Shown one piece after another: positions 13,786-24,657 of a DNA stretch of 64,000 nucleotides. The notes under the pieces are model-generated. The model made no database searches and had not been told where the DNA came from. It saw only the letters and a list, made by a program, of their open reading frames with translations. The stretch lies in contig NZ_CP150291.1 of the NCBI RefSeq assembly GCF_038051985.1, positions 3,038,001 through 3,102,000 on the forward strand. Reading direction: 5' to 3'. Numbering within the stretch: position 1 is the stretch's first letter; each line of letters opens with the position of its first letter. The stretch is from Solibacillus sp. FSL H8-0523. GTDB taxonomy: Bacteria; Bacillota; Bacilli; Bacillales_A; Planococcaceae. The position numbers and the translations under genes were made by a program.

Positions 13786-13809
13786 AAGTGCTCAATTACA
13801 TACTTCTTA

Positions 13810-14349
13810 CTATTTCACTAATTGACTAATCGCTTTAAATGTATCGCCCTTTGCTACTTGCTGCATTTCAAATAGGGCCATTTCAACACTGGTAATCGTT
13901 GCGCCGAGCTGGAGCATTTTTTGAATACCTACTACACGGTTGCCTGCTGTGCGTGATGACACACAATCAGCTAGCACTTCTACTTCGTAGCCATTGGCAA
14001 GTAAATGGGCGGCTGTTTGATACACGCAAATATGTGTTTCAATCCCCGCTAGCAGCACTTTTTTTCGACCCGTTTGCTCTAGCGCTTGTACAAACGCTTC
14101 GGTATCATAGGCACTAAACGTTATCTTTTCAATTGGCTGTTGATCGGTTAAGTGCATCGCAATGCGCGCATCTGTTGGCCCAAGCCCTTTCGGATATTGC
14201 TCTAGCCATAAAATCGGTATTTGTAACAGCTTAACGCCTTGTACAACATTGGCAATATTATTCACAACAAAATCACTTTCATCCACGATTTGCGCTAATT
14301 TCCCCTGAATATCAATTAGCACTAACACCGTTTCTTCTTTATGAAGCAT
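13810..14349 (-). CDS. Isochorismatase-family cysteine hydrolase
   Basis: The 179-residue protein shows the family fold and catalytic triad: aspartate in VLIDIQGKL (about residue 13), a lysine after the LWLEQYPKGLG segment, and the nucleophilic cysteine in GIETHICVYQTA (about residue 107), with the cis-peptide motif before it. Members hydrolyse isochorismate, nicotinamide, N-carbamoyl compounds or other small amides; the substrate cannot be chosen from sequence. GGGGGAGG precedes the ATG. It stands alone, with convergent neighbours. Confidence 0.85.
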   Translation of the reverse strand: MLHKEETVLVLIDIQGKLAQIVDESDFVVNNIANVVQGVKLLQIPILWLEQYPKGLGPTDARIAMHLTDQQPIEKITFSAYDTEAFVQALEQTGRKKVLLAGIETHICVYQTAAHLLANGYEVEVLADCVSSRTAGNRVVGIQKMLQLGATITSVEMALFEMQQVAKGDTFKAISQLVK

Positions 14350-14475
14350 TCAAATTCCTCCCCCTTTGTATTACCCTCTCTATTATACTGAATATTCAAT
14401 CGAAAGAAAGGGGATTTCTGAGCGTTGAAACAACCCGCATGACCATGTATAGTGAAATAAGAATGGAGGACTTAC

Positions 14476-14970
14476 ATGCTACGTCTTAGTTGGCTCATTA
14501 GTATGGGCATTAGTTTATTTGGTGTTATGATTATTCAACACTTTTTCACAGTAAAACCCGATGAAGTGGCAAATGGAGGGAATTTAGGCGCATTAGGTAT
14601 GGCCCTTGTCGCACCGTTTATTTTGCTTAGCTTATTTACTACATATCGTTTCTTTATTGAAAGTTCACGTCATGCAAAAGACCACATGATGCGCATGATT
14701 TATTTCGTTTTTGGTGTAGCCTTAGTCATTGTTTTAATTTATTATGCAAACGACTATAAAGCAGATGTATTCGCTCGTTTAGGGGGCGATACAAAAACAG
14801 TTGGTTCGCAAATTTACGGCTTCCCATTATTGAACGAATATACAAATAGTATCTTTATTAACTTTTATACATTCGGTATTGTGCACACGATTATTGGCTT
14901 AGCTGGTGCAGTTTTAGGTATGCTGCGACCTGTAAAGCCGTCTGAAACGGACAATTTAAACGAACAATGA
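14476..14970 (+). CDS. Unknown four-segment membrane protein
   Basis: The 164-residue protein has membrane segments near residues 3-23, 43-62, 76-98 and 128-150, with an outside or inside loop KADVFARLGGDTKTVGSQIYGFP. GGAGG lies before the ATG and a strong terminator follows the stop, so it is a single-gene unit. I do not recognise the family and there is no catalytic motif. Confidence 0.65.
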   Translation: MLRLSWLISMGISLFGVMIIQHFFTVKPDEVANGGNLGALGMALVAPFILLSLFTTYRFFIESSRHAKDHMMRMIYFVFGVALVIVLIYYANDYKADVFARLGGDTKTVGSQIYGFPLLNEYTNSIFINFYTFGIVHTIIGLAGAVLGMLRPVKPSETDNLNEQ

Positions 14971-15016
14971 AAAACCCGAATGTCGCATATCAATGCTTTC
15001 GACATTCGGGTTTTTG
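14971..15016. terminator. Bidirectional terminator
   Basis: AAAACCCGAATGTCG (14971-14985) pairs with CGACATTCGGGTTTT (15000-15014), with T and A tracts on both sides, between two convergent genes. Confidence 0.88.
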
Positions 15017-15017
15017 G

Positions 15018-16736
15018 TTAAGATAACTTGAACTTTTGTACTTCTTGTTGCAAGCTATCTGCAATTTGTGCTAAATCTTCGGCGTTTGCTGTAATCTCAG
15101 CCATCGTTGCAGTCTGCTCCTGTGCTGTTGCAGCCACTTGTTCGCTTGCAGCAGCCGTACCTTCGATAATCGCTGAAATGTCCTGCATCGCACGTTGGAC
15201 ATCCGTCGAATTCGCATATACTTGGTTAAATGCCTCATGCATATGTGCTACATTCGCCTCAGTATGTGCTACGCGGTCTACAATTTGCACAAGTGCGTCA
15301 CCACCTTTATTAATGACCATCACTTGCTCCTCAACCGCTAATAGATTACTTTCCATCGTTCGAACTGTTACTGATGTTTCTGCTTGAATCGCACCAATCA
15401 GCTCCGTAATTTGCCCTGAAGCCAAACGTGATTGCTCTGCTAACGCACGCACTTCCTCCGCTACAACCGCAAAGCCTTTTCCATGTTCACCAGCACGTGC
15501 TGCTTCAATCGCCGCATTTAATGCTAATAAGTTCGTTTGATCTGCAATGCTTGTAATCACGGTAATAATGCCGCCAATTTCTTCAGAACGTTTCCCTAGT
15601 TTTTGAATCGATTCGGTCGCAAATGATACCGTTTGTGTCACCGTGCTTAAATGCTTAATCGCATCACTGATTGCGGCCTGCCCCTCTTTTGCAATCGTTG
15701 TTGATTCTGTTGCCGTAACTAGCGTTTCTTCAGCCTCGCGTAAAGATTCGTTTACTTCTAAAATCGTTTCACCTAACATTCGTAAAATGCCTTCAATCTG
15801 ATTAGACTGTTGTGAAGCACCCCCTGCTATTTCATTAATTGTCTTGGCAATTTGACTGGAGCCCTCACTTGTCTGAACAGATGATTCCGATAAGATTTGC
15901 GAAGCACTTGCTACTTGGGTTGCGCTATTCGCAACAACACCTATTGTTTCTTTTAAACGCACTTGTACCGCATTAAAACTATTTGCTACCCTTGCGATTT
16001 CGTCATTTCCTTTCCACTCTAACACTCTACCATTTAAGTTTAATTCGGCTAACTCGTTTGCATTTTCTTGAATCTTTTTAAGCGGTCTTGACACTTTATA
16101 TTCCACATATAAACTAATGACTGAAATCGTTAACACCAATAATAAAATTTCAATTGGCTTCTTTTTCCACATATGCATAAATGCAATTTTCCCATAAGGA
16201 GCCGTTGAAATAGCAGTAGACCACATACCAACTACTTCGCCATTCGTATTAAGAATTGGGTCATAAACCGCTTCCGCACTTTCCCCCTCTACTTCAGAAA
16301 ACCCAGTATACCGTTCCTTATTCCCCAACACTTTTGACGTTATCTCACCTAACGTGTTGGTATTGATTGCACGCTGGCCGTTTTCCTCAATATTTGTACT
16401 TATTCTTACATCATCTTGGAAAATTGATACATAATTCCCTTTTGTTAATTCTCCAACTACATCTACAATCTCTGTATTTCCAACTAAATTAACTGTTCCC
16501 TTATGTAGGTCGCCGTCAATTATTGCCCATTCCCCCGGATATTTCGCTTCAATATAAGCTCGACTTAAATCAATATCTGATAGTAACTTTGTTTCAATCG
16601 TATCAATTAAATCTGCCTTTTGACTGAAGTAATTATAGCCCGATAATACAAAAACAAGTAAAACGATACTATTGAATAAAATAAAGTTAATTTTTGTCCG
16701 GATTCTTGGCGATTCTGCGATAAAATTCCTTTTCAT
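15018..16736 (-). CDS. Methyl-accepting chemotaxis protein
   Basis: This 572-residue receptor has a first membrane segment near residues 15-33, an extracellular single-Cache-type sensor of about 150 residues (it contains [13 protein letters not shown] and [10 protein letters not shown]), a second membrane segment near 190-210, a HAMP linker ([19 protein letters not shown]) and the cytoplasmic signalling hairpin with the invariant tip [15 protein letters not shown]. It relays ligand binding to CheA/CheW. ATG 16736 is used because AAGAGG precedes it; the longer frame from 16790 adds a tail without a ribosome site. The ligand is unknown. It is transcribed alone. Confidence 0.92.
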   Translation of the reverse strand: MKRNFIAESPRIRTKINFILFNSIVLLVFVLSGYNYFSQKADLIDTIETKLLSDIDLSRAYIEAKYPGEWAIIDGDLHKGTVNLVGNTEIVDVVGELTKGNYVSIFQDDVRISTNIEENGQRAINTNTLGEITSKVLGNKERYTGFSEVEGESAEAVYDPILNTNGEVVGMWSTAISTAPYGKIAFMHMWKKKPIEILLLVLTISVISLYVEYKVSRPLKKIQENANELAELNLNGRVLEWKGNDEIARVANSFNAVQVRLKETIGVVANSATQVASASQILSESSVQTSEGSSQIAKTINEIAGGASQQSNQIEGILRMLGETILEVNESLREAEETLVTATESTTIAKEGQAAISDAIKHLSTVTQTVSFATESIQKLGKRSEEIGGIITVITSIADQTNLLALNAAIEAARAGEHGKGFAVVAEEVRALAEQSRLASGQITELIGAIQAETSVTVRTMESNLLAVEEQVMVINKGGDALVQIVDRVAHTEANVAHMHEAFNQVYANSTDVQRAMQDISAIIEGTAAASEQVAATAQEQTATMAEITANAEDLAQIADSLQQEVQKFKLS

Positions 16737-16957
16737 ATAATTAGCCTCTTTTCTGTCTGTATGCTTGTACAATTCAAAATAGCTATGCAAGTAGTGACAA
16801 TACTGTTCTAGTTATTCTTCTCTTTTTCCTTCAAATCCGACCTAAATTTACACAATGTTTCACTATATTTTTACTTTTTTCTGCATAGCTCTTAAAAAAT
16901 CCTTCAGACTTCTAAGAAAAAATTTTTCATTTAAGAAAACGATGAACAAATCGCCAT

Positions 16958-16997
16958 AAAAAAAACAGCCTATAGCACATTGGCTATAGACTGTTTG
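16958..16997 (-). terminator. Intrinsic terminator after pheT
   Basis: AACAGCCTATAGC (16964-16976) pairs with GCTATAGACTGTT (16983-16995), followed on the minus strand by eight T. Confidence 0.85.
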
Positions 16998-17009
16998 TTC
17001 ATTATAAAA

Positions 17010-19415
17010 TTAGCGTACTTCCGCGCCAGCTTCCGCTAATGCTTTTAGTACTTTGTTATGTGCTGCTACGACTTCTTCATCTGTTAACGTACGTTCTGGA
17101 TCGAAGTATGTTAATGAGAAGGCCACAGATTTTTTACCAGGTGCCATTTTGTCGCCTGCGTAAACGTCAAATACTTTAACGTCTTTAAGTAAGCTTGTGC
17201 CTGCACCTTTAATGATTGCTACGATTTCTCCTGCTGCAGCTGTTACATCAAGCTCTAGCGCGATGTCACGGCTCATTGCAGGGAAGCGTGGGATGATGTT
17301 GTAAACTAATGCTTCTTTCGTCGCTGCTAAAATCGCACGTAAGTTTAATTCCGCTACGTATGTTTCTTTCACATCAAATGCTTTTTGCTCTTGTGGATGA
17401 AGTTGCGCAATAACACCCACTTTTTCGCCATCTAAGAACACTTCAGCCGTACGACCTGGATGTAAGCCGTCTAACTGTGCTTTTGCGTAAGTTACGCGAG
17501 AAGTTAAGCCTAATTTTTCGAATACGGCTTCCACAATACCTTTTGCTACGAAGAAATCAACGTTTTTCTTCTCGCCTTGCCATGTGTTGTCAATCCATTT
17601 CCCTGTCAGTACAAGCGCTAAATGCTCTTCTTCAAATGGAAGTTCTTCAGCAGTTTGACCTAGGAATACCGAACCGATTTCATACATCGCTACTGTTTCT
17701 GCTTGGCGTGCTACGTTATAAGCTGCTGCTTCTACTAAGTGTGGAATTAAGCTTTGACGTAATGTCGAACGCTCTTCAGACATTGGCATTAGAAGTTTTG
17801 TTGTTTCTTCTGCTTGTAATGCAAACTTTTGAGAAAGTGCTGCAGACGTTAATGAATACGTCACGGCTTGGAATAGGCCTGCACCTTCCATAACGTTACG
17901 TACAATACGACGACCTGCTTGGTAAGGTGTTAAGCTACCAATTTGGTCACTTGCTGGTAAGCTTACAGGAATTTCATCGTAGCCATACATACGCGCGATT
18001 TCTTCCACGATATCTTCTTGAATTTTAATATCTTGACGACGAGTTGGCGCATCGATAATTAATTGACCGTTTGCTGCTTCAACGTCGAATTTTAAACGAT
18101 TTAAAATACTTAGCATATCTTCTAACGAAATCTTCATGCCTAAACGGCCGTTGATGAAGTCAGGAGATACGACAACGCGAGCCGGTGCTTTGTCTAGCTC
18201 GTCTACTAATACGGTACCTTCTAATACTTCGCCACCAGCAAGTTCAGCAAGTAGCTGTGCTGCACGCTCAGCTGCTGGTAATACGCGGTTCGGGTCTACA
18301 CCTTTTTCGAAACGAGCTGATGAATCAGAACGTAAGCCGATTTCTTTTGATGTACGACGCACTGACGCTGGGTTGAAGTAAGCTGATTCGATCACAACTG
18401 TTGTTGTCGCGTCAGATACCTCTGATTTTGCACCACCCATTACACCCGCAACGGCTTCAGCTTCTTGACCATTTGTGATCACTAAGTTATGAGACGCTAA
18501 TGTACGCTCTTGATCATCTAATGTCGTAATTACTTCACCGTCTCGTGCCATACGTGTTACGATTTCGCCTGTTGCTAGCTTGTCATAGTCAAATGCATGA
18601 AGTGGTTGACCGTATTCCATTAATACGTAGTTTGTAATATCGACTACGTTGTTATGTGGACGTACCCCTGCTGCCATCAATGCATGTTGTAACCATAATG
18701 GTGACTCTTTTACTTCAATGTTTTTCACAACTTTTGCTGCGTACATTGGGTTCGCTTCTTTATCTTCTACAGATAATTTTAGAACGTCTGCTGCTTTTTG
18801 TGTTGACGTTGTATAGCTAATTTCAGGAAGCTTTACTTCTTGCTCTAAAATCGCTGCTACTTCATAGGCAACACCTAGCATGCTCATTGCGTCAGAACGG
18901 TTTGGTGTTAAACCAAGCTCTAGAACTGTGTCGCGTAAGCCTAAAACTTCTAATGCATCTGCACCAGGAGTCGTATCTGCTGGTAACACGTAAATGCCCT
19001 CAGCATATGCTTTTGGTACAAGACGACCTTCGATACCTAACTCTTGTAAAGAACAGATCATACCGTTTGATTCTTGACCACGTAATTTTGCTTTTTTGAT
19101 TTTAATGCCGCCTGGTAATTTTGCGCCTGGACGTGCAACGATTACTTTTTGACCTGCATCCACGTTTGGTGCGCCACATACGATTTGTTGTAACTCTTCT
19201 TCACCAACGTCAACTTGGCATACATTTAATTTATCTGCTTCTGGATGCTTTTCTTTTGAGACAACGTGACCAACCACAACATTTGTCATGCCTGATGTGC
19301 GGTCGATTACAGCATCAACCTCGATACCTGCGCGCGTAATTTTTTCAGCTAGCGCGTTTGCTTCTAACGATGAAATATCAACATATTGGCTTAACCATTT
19401 TAATGAAACTAACAT
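17010..19415 (-). CDS. pheT: Phenylalanine-tRNA ligase beta subunit
   Basis: This 801-residue subunit forms the alpha2-beta2 enzyme with PheS and charges tRNA-Phe. Domains in order: the N-terminal tRNA-binding (EMAP-like) fold (VVGHVVSKEKHPEADKLNV near residues 47-65), the B3/B4 editing domain (GLTPNRSDAMSMLGVAYE, HNNVVDITNYVLMEYGQPLHAFD), the B5 domain, a class-II-like core, and the C-terminal ferredoxin-like anticodon-binding domain (PRFPAMSRDIALELD). Length and motifs are normal. It follows pheS by 14 bases and shares its T-box-controlled transcript. Confidence 0.97.
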   Translation of the reverse strand: MLVSLKWLSQYVDISSLEANALAEKITRAGIEVDAVIDRTSGMTNVVVGHVVSKEKHPEADKLNVCQVDVGEEELQQIVCGAPNVDAGQKVIVARPGAKLPGGIKIKKAKLRGQESNGMICSLQELGIEGRLVPKAYAEGIYVLPADTTPGADALEVLGLRDTVLELGLTPNRSDAMSMLGVAYEVAAILEQEVKLPEISYTTSTQKAADVLKLSVEDKEANPMYAAKVVKNIEVKESPLWLQHALMAAGVRPHNNVVDITNYVLMEYGQPLHAFDYDKLATGEIVTRMARDGEVITTLDDQERTLASHNLVITNGQEAEAVAGVMGGAKSEVSDATTTVVIESAYFNPASVRRTSKEIGLRSDSSARFEKGVDPNRVLPAAERAAQLLAELAGGEVLEGTVLVDELDKAPARVVVSPDFINGRLGMKISLEDMLSILNRLKFDVEAANGQLIIDAPTRRQDIKIQEDIVEEIARMYGYDEIPVSLPASDQIGSLTPYQAGRRIVRNVMEGAGLFQAVTYSLTSAALSQKFALQAEETTKLLMPMSEERSTLRQSLIPHLVEAAAYNVARQAETVAMYEIGSVFLGQTAEELPFEEEHLALVLTGKWIDNTWQGEKKNVDFFVAKGIVEAVFEKLGLTSRVTYAKAQLDGLHPGRTAEVFLDGEKVGVIAQLHPQEQKAFDVKETYVAELNLRAILAATKEALVYNIIPRFPAMSRDIALELDVTAAAGEIVAIIKGAGTSLLKDVKVFDVYAGDKMAPGKKSVAFSLTYFDPERTLTDEEVVAAHNKVLKALAEAGAEVR

Positions 19416-19429
19416 TTATTTTGTCCCCC

Positions 19430-20467
19430 TTACATTTCTGCCTGGTGGAATTGTGATAAGAAGCGAGTGTCATTTGTATAGAAATGACGAATATCATCCA
19501 CACCGTATTTTAACATTGCGATACGTTCTGCACCGATACCAAACGCGAAGCCTGATAGCTTAGTTGAATCGTAACCAGCCATTTCAAGTACGTTCGGATG
19601 AACCATACCTGCGCCTAAAATTTCAATCCAACCTGTTTGCTTACATACATTACAGCCTTTACCTGAACACTTGTGACAAGAAACGTCTACTTCTACAGAT
19701 GGCTCTGTGAATGGGAAGAATGATGGACGTAAGCGGATTTCACGCTCAGCACCAAACATTTTCTTCGCCAATGCATCAAGTGTACCTTTAAGGTCAGACA
19801 TGCGAATGTTTTCGCCAATGACTAATCCTTCGATTTGCATAAATTGGTGAGAGTGCGTTGCATCATCTGTATCACGACGGAATACTTTACCTGGGCAAAT
19901 TACGCGAATTGGCTCGCCTTTTTTCGCCTCCATTGTACGTGCTTGTACTGGTGATGTATGTGTACGTAATAATGTTTCTTCAGAAATATAGAATGAATCC
20001 TGCATGTCACGTGCTGGGTGACCTTTTGGTAAATTCATTGCTTCGAAGTTGTAATAGTCTTTTTCTACTTCTGGGCCTTCTACGATTTCGTAGCCCATTC
20101 CTAAGAATAAGTCTTCGATTTCTTCGATAACGCGTGTTAATAAGTGACGATTTCCTACGCGTACTTTTGCGCCTGGTAATGTTACATCGATTGACTCGCC
20201 TTCGAGTTGTTTAAGAATAGCAGCCTCTTCTAAAACGGCAACCTTCTTTTCAAGCTCGGCTGTTACGTTTTCGCGCACTGTATTCACAAGTGCCCCCATT
20301 TTTGGGCGTTCTTCAGCAGAAAGCTTACCCATTCCTTTTAAAAGATCCGTGATTGGTCCTTTTTTACCTAAGTACGCAACACGAACGTCGTTTAATGCTT
20401 TTAAGTCAGCAGCTTCTGCAATTTTCGCTAAAGCTTCTTGTTCTAATTGCTTTAATTGTTGTTCCAT
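19430..20467 (-). CDS. pheS: Phenylalanine-tRNA ligase alpha subunit
   Basis: This 345-residue catalytic subunit is a class II synthetase. Seen: an N-terminal coiled coil (about 1-85), motif 2 region with [11 protein letters not shown] and [14 protein letters not shown], an inserted four-cysteine cluster ([16 protein letters not shown]), and motif 3 [17 protein letters not shown] 20467 (MEQQL) has a GGAGG ten bases upstream; the extra eleven residues of the longer frame lack support. The transcript begins with a T-box leader, so uncharged tRNA-Phe should switch on pheST. Confidence 0.97.
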   Translation of the reverse strand: MEQQLKQLEQEALAKIAEAADLKALNDVRVAYLGKKGPITDLLKGMGKLSAEERPKMGALVNTVRENVTAELEKKVAVLEEAAILKQLEGESIDVTLPGAKVRVGNRHLLTRVIEEIEDLFLGMGYEIVEGPEVEKDYYNFEAMNLPKGHPARDMQDSFYISEETLLRTHTSPVQARTMEAKKGEPIRVICPGKVFRRDTDDATHSHQFMQIEGLVIGENIRMSDLKGTLDALAKKMFGAEREIRLRPSFFPFTEPSVEVDVSCHKCSGKGCNVCKQTGWIEILGAGMVHPNVLEMAGYDSTKLSGFAFGIGAERIAMLKYGVDDIRHFYTNDTRFLSQFHQAEM

Positions 20468-20570
20468 TGATAAATTCCTCCTACATAAAGATTTGGACAT
20501 AATGTTATTATTGCTACCCGTTGTTTTCTAACAATCAGGCACAATTAATCACAATTATTCCATTTTTGAA

Positions 20571-20842
20571 AACAAAAAAACCTCGCCCCCTAAAAAAGGG
20601 ACGAGGACGAGTTTCGCGGTACCACCCTAGTTATTGCAGAATATGCATTCTACAATCACTTCATTTGAGCTAACGACTATCTCTAGCCGGCGTTCCTTTC
20701 ACCAAAACGGCTCCCGGACGCTGCTCGCGGGGTGAACTTCATTATACGTTTTGTTAGCATACTTTCAGTCAGTGGCATGCATTTCCTAAAAACAAAACTT
20801 GTACAATTACTCTTCCCGGTCAAAGCATTTAGTAATTATTCT
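20571..20842 (-). promoter_or_regulatory. T-box riboswitch controlling pheST
   Basis: The minus strand contains the T-box sequence GGGTGGTACCGCG (20614-20626) and then a G/C-rich terminator (CCTCGTCCC with GGGGGCGAGG) followed by a T-run at the 3' end. The upstream 200 bases fold as stem I, with TTC followed by ACC as a candidate phenylalanine specifier (inferred). When tRNA-Phe is uncharged its 3' end pairs with the T-box and stops terminator formation. Confidence 0.92.
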
Positions 20843-20848
20843 TCAACT

Positions 20849-20877
20849 AGTCTACTTGATTTTCGACAATTTTTCAA
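20849..20877 (-). promoter_or_regulatory. Sigma-A-like promoter for pheST
   Basis: The minus strand reads TTGAAA, 17 bases, TAGACT, placed just upstream of the T-box leader. Confidence 0.6.
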
Positions 20878-20896
20878 CTAGTTGAAGTAAGTTTGA

Positions 20897-21178
20897 TTAC
20901 ATATCCCAAAGAAGGATTAAAAGTGTACCAAGAATTGTAACAACTACTAAACCTAAACCGTAAACGATGTTTGAGTAAATCGACCAACGATCTTCTGTTT
21001 CACCAGCATGCATGAAGATGGCGAACTGTAATGTTGCTTGTAAGAAAGCTGTTACTAAAAGTACGATCATTCCTGTTGTGAATGACATGTCCGTATAGTA
21101 TACAAGTAGCGCGATTACAGTTAAAACTAGTGAAGACACAAAGCCCATAATTTGGCCCATTGGAAAGAACTTAGCCAT
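20897..21178 (-). CDS. qoxD: Cytochrome aa3 quinol oxidase subunit IV
   Basis: The 93-residue protein has three membrane helices and is the small subunit IV of the heme-copper oxidase encoded upstream. The helix starting FPMGQIMGFVSSLVLTVI and the ITAFLQ-like second helix fit the QoxD/CtaF/CyoD family. It is the last gene of qoxABCD, four bases after qoxC. Subunit IV helps assembly and stability. No clear terminator is seen between it and the pheST promoter. Confidence 0.9.
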   Translation of the reverse strand: MAKFFPMGQIMGFVSSLVLTVIALLVYYTDMSFTTGMIVLLVTAFLQATLQFAIFMHAGETEDRWSIYSNIVYGLGLVVVTILGTLLILLWDM

Positions 21179-21181
21179 AGA

Positions 21182-21781
21182 TTACATCATTCCTTTCAGG
21201 TAAATGAAACTGAAGATGAAGATCCATACAACATCTAGGAAGTGCCAGTAAAGTGAGAAGACGAATGTTTTACCCGCTGTTACTGAGTTTAGACCACGTT
21301 TCGCAATTTGATAAATCAGGAATGAACCCCAGAAGAAGCCCATTGTTACGTGTAGTCCGTGTGTTCCTAACGTTGTTAATAATATTGAAGTGAAGGCACT
21401 AACTGTTAAACCTGCACCGATGTGTACATAGTGTACGAATTCATAAATCTCAACGCCTAAGAATACAAGACCTAAAGCAAGTGTAATTGCCATAAATGAA
21501 ATTGTACCTTTTTTACTACCTAGACGCATTGCATGAATCGCTAAACCAATTGTAAAACTTGATGTTAAAAGAACGAATGTTTCGATTAACACTGGTGTAA
21601 TTTCGAAAATTTCCGCACCAGTTGGGCCCGCACCTGTGCGGTCAACTAATGTGAAGTATGATGCGAATAATGTACCGAATAACATAATTTCCGCACCTAG
21701 GAATACCCAGAAACCAAAGATTTTCAGGTTGTTTTCCTCAGTAGAGTACTCTAATGGAACATTGTTGTTAACCTTACCCAT
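21182..21781 (-). CDS. qoxC: Cytochrome aa3 quinol oxidase subunit III
   Basis: The 199-residue protein has five membrane helices of the COX3 family (FWVFLGAEIMLFG, IHAMRLGSKKG, GTHGLHVTMGFFWG, LYWHFLDVVWIFIF). It lines the route of protons and oxygen next to subunit I and is needed for complex stability. The ATG overlaps the TAA stop of qoxB (TAATG), so translation is coupled. Length is as in B. subtilis QoxC. Confidence 0.94.
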   Translation of the reverse strand: MGKVNNNVPLEYSTEENNLKIFGFWVFLGAEIMLFGTLFASYFTLVDRTGAGPTGAEIFEITPVLIETFVLLTSSFTIGLAIHAMRLGSKKGTISFMAITLALGLVFLGVEIYEFVHYVHIGAGLTVSAFTSILLTTLGTHGLHVTMGFFWGSFLIYQIAKRGLNSVTAGKTFVFSLYWHFLDVVWIFIFSFIYLKGMM

Positions 21782-23745
21782 TATTTCGCACCTCCTTTTT
21801 TAGCGTGATTTTTCTCGTCTTCTTCAATTTCTTTCACATGGATATGGTAACCATGATCGTCTTCCATTGAACGGTATGCCATACAAGCAAGAACTCCGAT
21901 TAAACCGAAGATTGCTAAGTACCACATACTGAATACCATTGCGAACGATAAGATGAAGAAGAATACAGACATAATGAACGGTTGACCTGAGTTATTAGGC
22001 ATATGAATTTCTTCAATTTTACCTTTAAACAGGTTAACACCATGTTTTTTAGAATCCCAGAATGCTTCTGAAGTTGCATCAGATACGTCTGGAGTAATTG
22101 CAAAGTTGTAGTGCGGAATTGGCGTATGAGTCGCCCATTCAAGACCACGTGCATCCCAAGGGTCGCTTGAAATATCGCGTGAAGAGTTTTTAAAGCTGTA
22201 CCAGATGTTCCAAACTAACATTAAGAATGAAATTGTCATGATACCGGCACCGATGAACGCTACCATGTTTAAAGTTGAGAATCCTGTAGATTCTGAGAAT
22301 GTGTACATACGACGAGCTTGGCCATCAAGACCTGTAATGTACATTGGGATGAATGATAGTACGAAACCAGTAGACATTACCCAAACAGTTGCTTTACCGA
22401 TTTTTTCGTTAAGCATGAAGCCAAACATTTTTGGCCAGTAGAACGTTAAACCTGCTAACATCGCGTAAACAACACCAGGGATGATTACGTTATGGAAGTG
22501 GGCTACTAAGAACATTGTGTTGTGGTATTGGTAGTCAGCTGCTGACATCGCAAGCATAACCCCTGTTACACCACCAAGTGTGAATAAAGGAATGAAGTGC
22601 ATTGTGTATAACATTGGTGTTGTCATCACAATTTTCCCTTTGTAGAGCGTGAATAGCCAGTTGAAAATCTTAACCCCGGTTGGGATTGCGATTGCCATTG
22701 TTGTAATCGAGAAGATTGAGTTCGTGAATGCACCTTGACCCATTGTGAAGAAATGGTGAGTCCATACAGCGAACGCGAAGATTGAAATTACAACCATTGA
22801 CCAAACCATTGACGTGTAACCATATAAGTTACGACGAGCAAATGTTGAGATAATCTCAGAGTAAATACCGAATGCCGGTAAGATTAAGATATAAACCTCT
22901 GGGTGACCCCAAACCCAGAATAGGTTGGCCCAAAGCATGTCCATACCACCGTTACCAGTAGTAAAGAAGTTTGTATCGAATAGACGATCCATCGTACCCA
23001 TAGCTAATGCTACTGTTAATACTGGGAACGCGAATACGATAATTAAGTTTGCAATAAGTGCTGACCAAGTGAACATTGGCATTTTGAATAATGTCATACC
23101 TGGGGCACGCATTTTCATAATTGTTGTAATGAAGTTAATACCAGTCATTAATGTACCAAGACCTGCAATTTGCAGTGATAACATGTAATAGTTTGTACCA
23201 ACATGTGGAGAGAATTCATTACCCGCTAATGGGAAGTAAGAAGTCCATCCTGCATCTGGAGAACCACCCACGATGAATGAGATGTTGAATAATCCCATAC
23301 CCATGAAGAATAACCAGAACGCTAAGTTGTTTAAACGTGGGAACGCTACGTCACGTGCCCCGATTTGTAATGGTACTAAGAAGTTAAAGAAGAATGTGAT
23401 AAATGGCATTGCCATGAACAGGATCATTACAATCCCGTGTGTTGTGAATACTTCATTATAGTGCTGTGCATCTAAGAAAGTATTTTCAGGAACAGCAAGC
23501 TGCAAACGCATCATTACTGCATCGACACCACCACGGAACAGCATTAATAACGCTGTAACAAGGTACATGATACCGATTTTTTTATGGTCTACAGTTGTGA
23601 TCCACTCACGCCATAAATAGCCCCATAATTTAAAGTACGTAACGACTGCTACTAGAGCAATACTACCAAGGATGATAGAAGCCATTGCGATATAAATTAA
23701 TGTGCTTGGGTGTGGAACCGCAAACTGTGCAAAAAATTCGCTCAT
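21781..23745 (-). CDS. qoxB: Cytochrome aa3 quinol oxidase subunit I
   Basis: This 654-residue catalytic subunit reduces oxygen to water and pumps protons. Heme and copper ligands are visible: low-spin heme histidine in TTHGIVMI, the CuB His-Tyr pair in [12 protein letters not shown], two histidines in WTHHFFTMG, and [11 protein letters not shown] near the second heme ligand. About 14-15 membrane helices are expected. It has the extra N-terminal helix of QoxB ([17 protein letters not shown]). The accompanying subunit II lacks CuA ligands, so the electron donor is menaquinol, not cytochrome c. Strong conservation, normal length. Confidence 0.95.
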   Translation of the reverse strand: MSEFFAQFAVPHPSTLIYIAMASIILGSIALVAVVTYFKLWGYLWREWITTVDHKKIGIMYLVTALLMLFRGGVDAVMMRLQLAVPENTFLDAQHYNEVFTTHGIVMILFMAMPFITFFFNFLVPLQIGARDVAFPRLNNLAFWLFFMGMGLFNISFIVGGSPDAGWTSYFPLAGNEFSPHVGTNYYMLSLQIAGLGTLMTGINFITTIMKMRAPGMTLFKMPMFTWSALIANLIIVFAFPVLTVALAMGTMDRLFDTNFFTTGNGGMDMLWANLFWVWGHPEVYILILPAFGIYSEIISTFARRNLYGYTSMVWSMVVISIFAFAVWTHHFFTMGQGAFTNSIFSITTMAIAIPTGVKIFNWLFTLYKGKIVMTTPMLYTMHFIPLFTLGGVTGVMLAMSAADYQYHNTMFLVAHFHNVIIPGVVYAMLAGLTFYWPKMFGFMLNEKIGKATVWVMSTGFVLSFIPMYITGLDGQARRMYTFSESTGFSTLNMVAFIGAGIMTISFLMLVWNIWYSFKNSSRDISSDPWDARGLEWATHTPIPHYNFAITPDVSDATSEAFWDSKKHGVNLFKGKIEEIHMPNNSGQPFIMSVFFFILSFAMVFSMWYLAIFGLIGVLACMAYRSMEDDHGYHIHVKEIEEDEKNHAKKGGAK

Positions 23746-23775
23746 TGTAGTACTCCTTTCAAGTTTGATACTTGA

Positions 23776-24657
23776 TTATTCGTGAGAAGAATGTCCTTCT
23801 TCTTCAGTTGCTTCTTCATCATCATGATCGTGATGAGGAGCTGGTGAGAACTCTAAGTGAGTTCCAGTGTAAGTTGATTTACCAAGGTGACCTGGCTCAA
23901 GTAATTCTGTGAATTTTTCTTCAGTGATAGGTTCAGCATTTGCATGAACTTCTGCTACCCACTCGTCAAATTCAGCATTTGTCATTGCTTGTACATCAAA
24001 TAAGTTTTCTGCTGTACCACGACCTGAGAAGTTCGCGTTACGTCCCCAGAACTCGCCTGGGTTGTCAGCAGCTAAGTGTAAAGTTGTTACCATGTCTGCC
24101 ATCGCGTATTTCTGACCACCTAATTGTGGAATCCAGAAACTTGAAATCGGACCGAAAGAATATAATTTGAATTCAACTGGTCGATCAGCTGGGAAGTTAA
24201 CATAGTTTACTGTTTCAATACCTTGTTCTGGATAGCTGAAATGCCATTTCCAGTTAGATGATGAAGCATAAATAACGATTGGTTCCTTATCTTCGAAGCC
24301 TTGTGGAGTAGATTCTACGATGTAGTTACTACGTACAGACACTACAGATAAGACAATTACAATAAGAACCGGAATCCCGATCATAATTGTTTCTACAAGC
24401 CAGTGACCGTGAATGTGCGGTGGCTCGTAATCAGCACTTTGTTTTGAAGCACGGTATTTCACTAACATAAATACCATAATAGCTAATACGACAAGCACGA
24501 TCGCACCCATAACGTAAATTAATAACATTGTGTCATCTGCTTGACGTTGTGCTTGAGGACCTTTTGGATCTAGTACGATTAATTTGTCATTACAACCTGC
24601 TAATAACATCGCACCTAGAGCCATGAAAGAGAGTAAAGTTCCCTTCAAATTTTTCAT
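23776..24657 (-). CDS. qoxA: Cytochrome aa3 quinol oxidase subunit II (lipoprotein)
   Basis: The 293-residue protein has a lipoprotein signal with lipobox LLAGC (cysteine 22), two membrane helices (about 44-66 and 88-108) and an outer cupredoxin domain (SSNWKWHFSYPEQGIETVN, SFWIPQLGGQKYAM, GEFWGRNANFSGRG). The Cys and His residues that bind CuA in cytochrome c oxidases are missing, which marks a quinol oxidase subunit. The tail is rich in His, Asp and Glu (HHDHDDEEATEEEGHSSHE), unusual and perhaps metal binding. ATG 24657 follows AAAGGAG by eight bases. First gene of the qox operon. Confidence 0.93.
   Translation of the reverse strand: MKNLKGTLLSFMALGAMLLAGCNDKLIVLDPKGPQAQRQADDTMLLIYVMGAIVLVVLAIMVFMLVKYRASKQSADYEPPHIHGHWLVETIMIGIPVLIVIVLSVVSVRSNYIVESTPQGFEDKEPIVIYASSSNWKWHFSYPEQGIETVNYVNFPADRPVEFKLYSFGPISSFWIPQLGGQKYAMADMVTTLHLAADNPGEFWGRNANFSGRGTAENLFDVQAMTNAEFDEWVAEVHANAEPITEEKFTELLEPGHLGKSTYTGTHLEFSPAPHHDHDDEEATEEEGHSSHE

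Noticed and set aside
15028-15387. Plus-strand frame within the chemoreceptor gene
   Set aside because: It is a shadow of the conserved receptor signalling domain in another frame; similar shadows lie in pheT, qoxB, thrS and polA.
23776-24657. Cytochrome c oxidase subunit II (CtaC)
   Set aside because: No CuA ligands (no CxxxC pair) and no cytochrome c domain; motifs match the quinol oxidase type.
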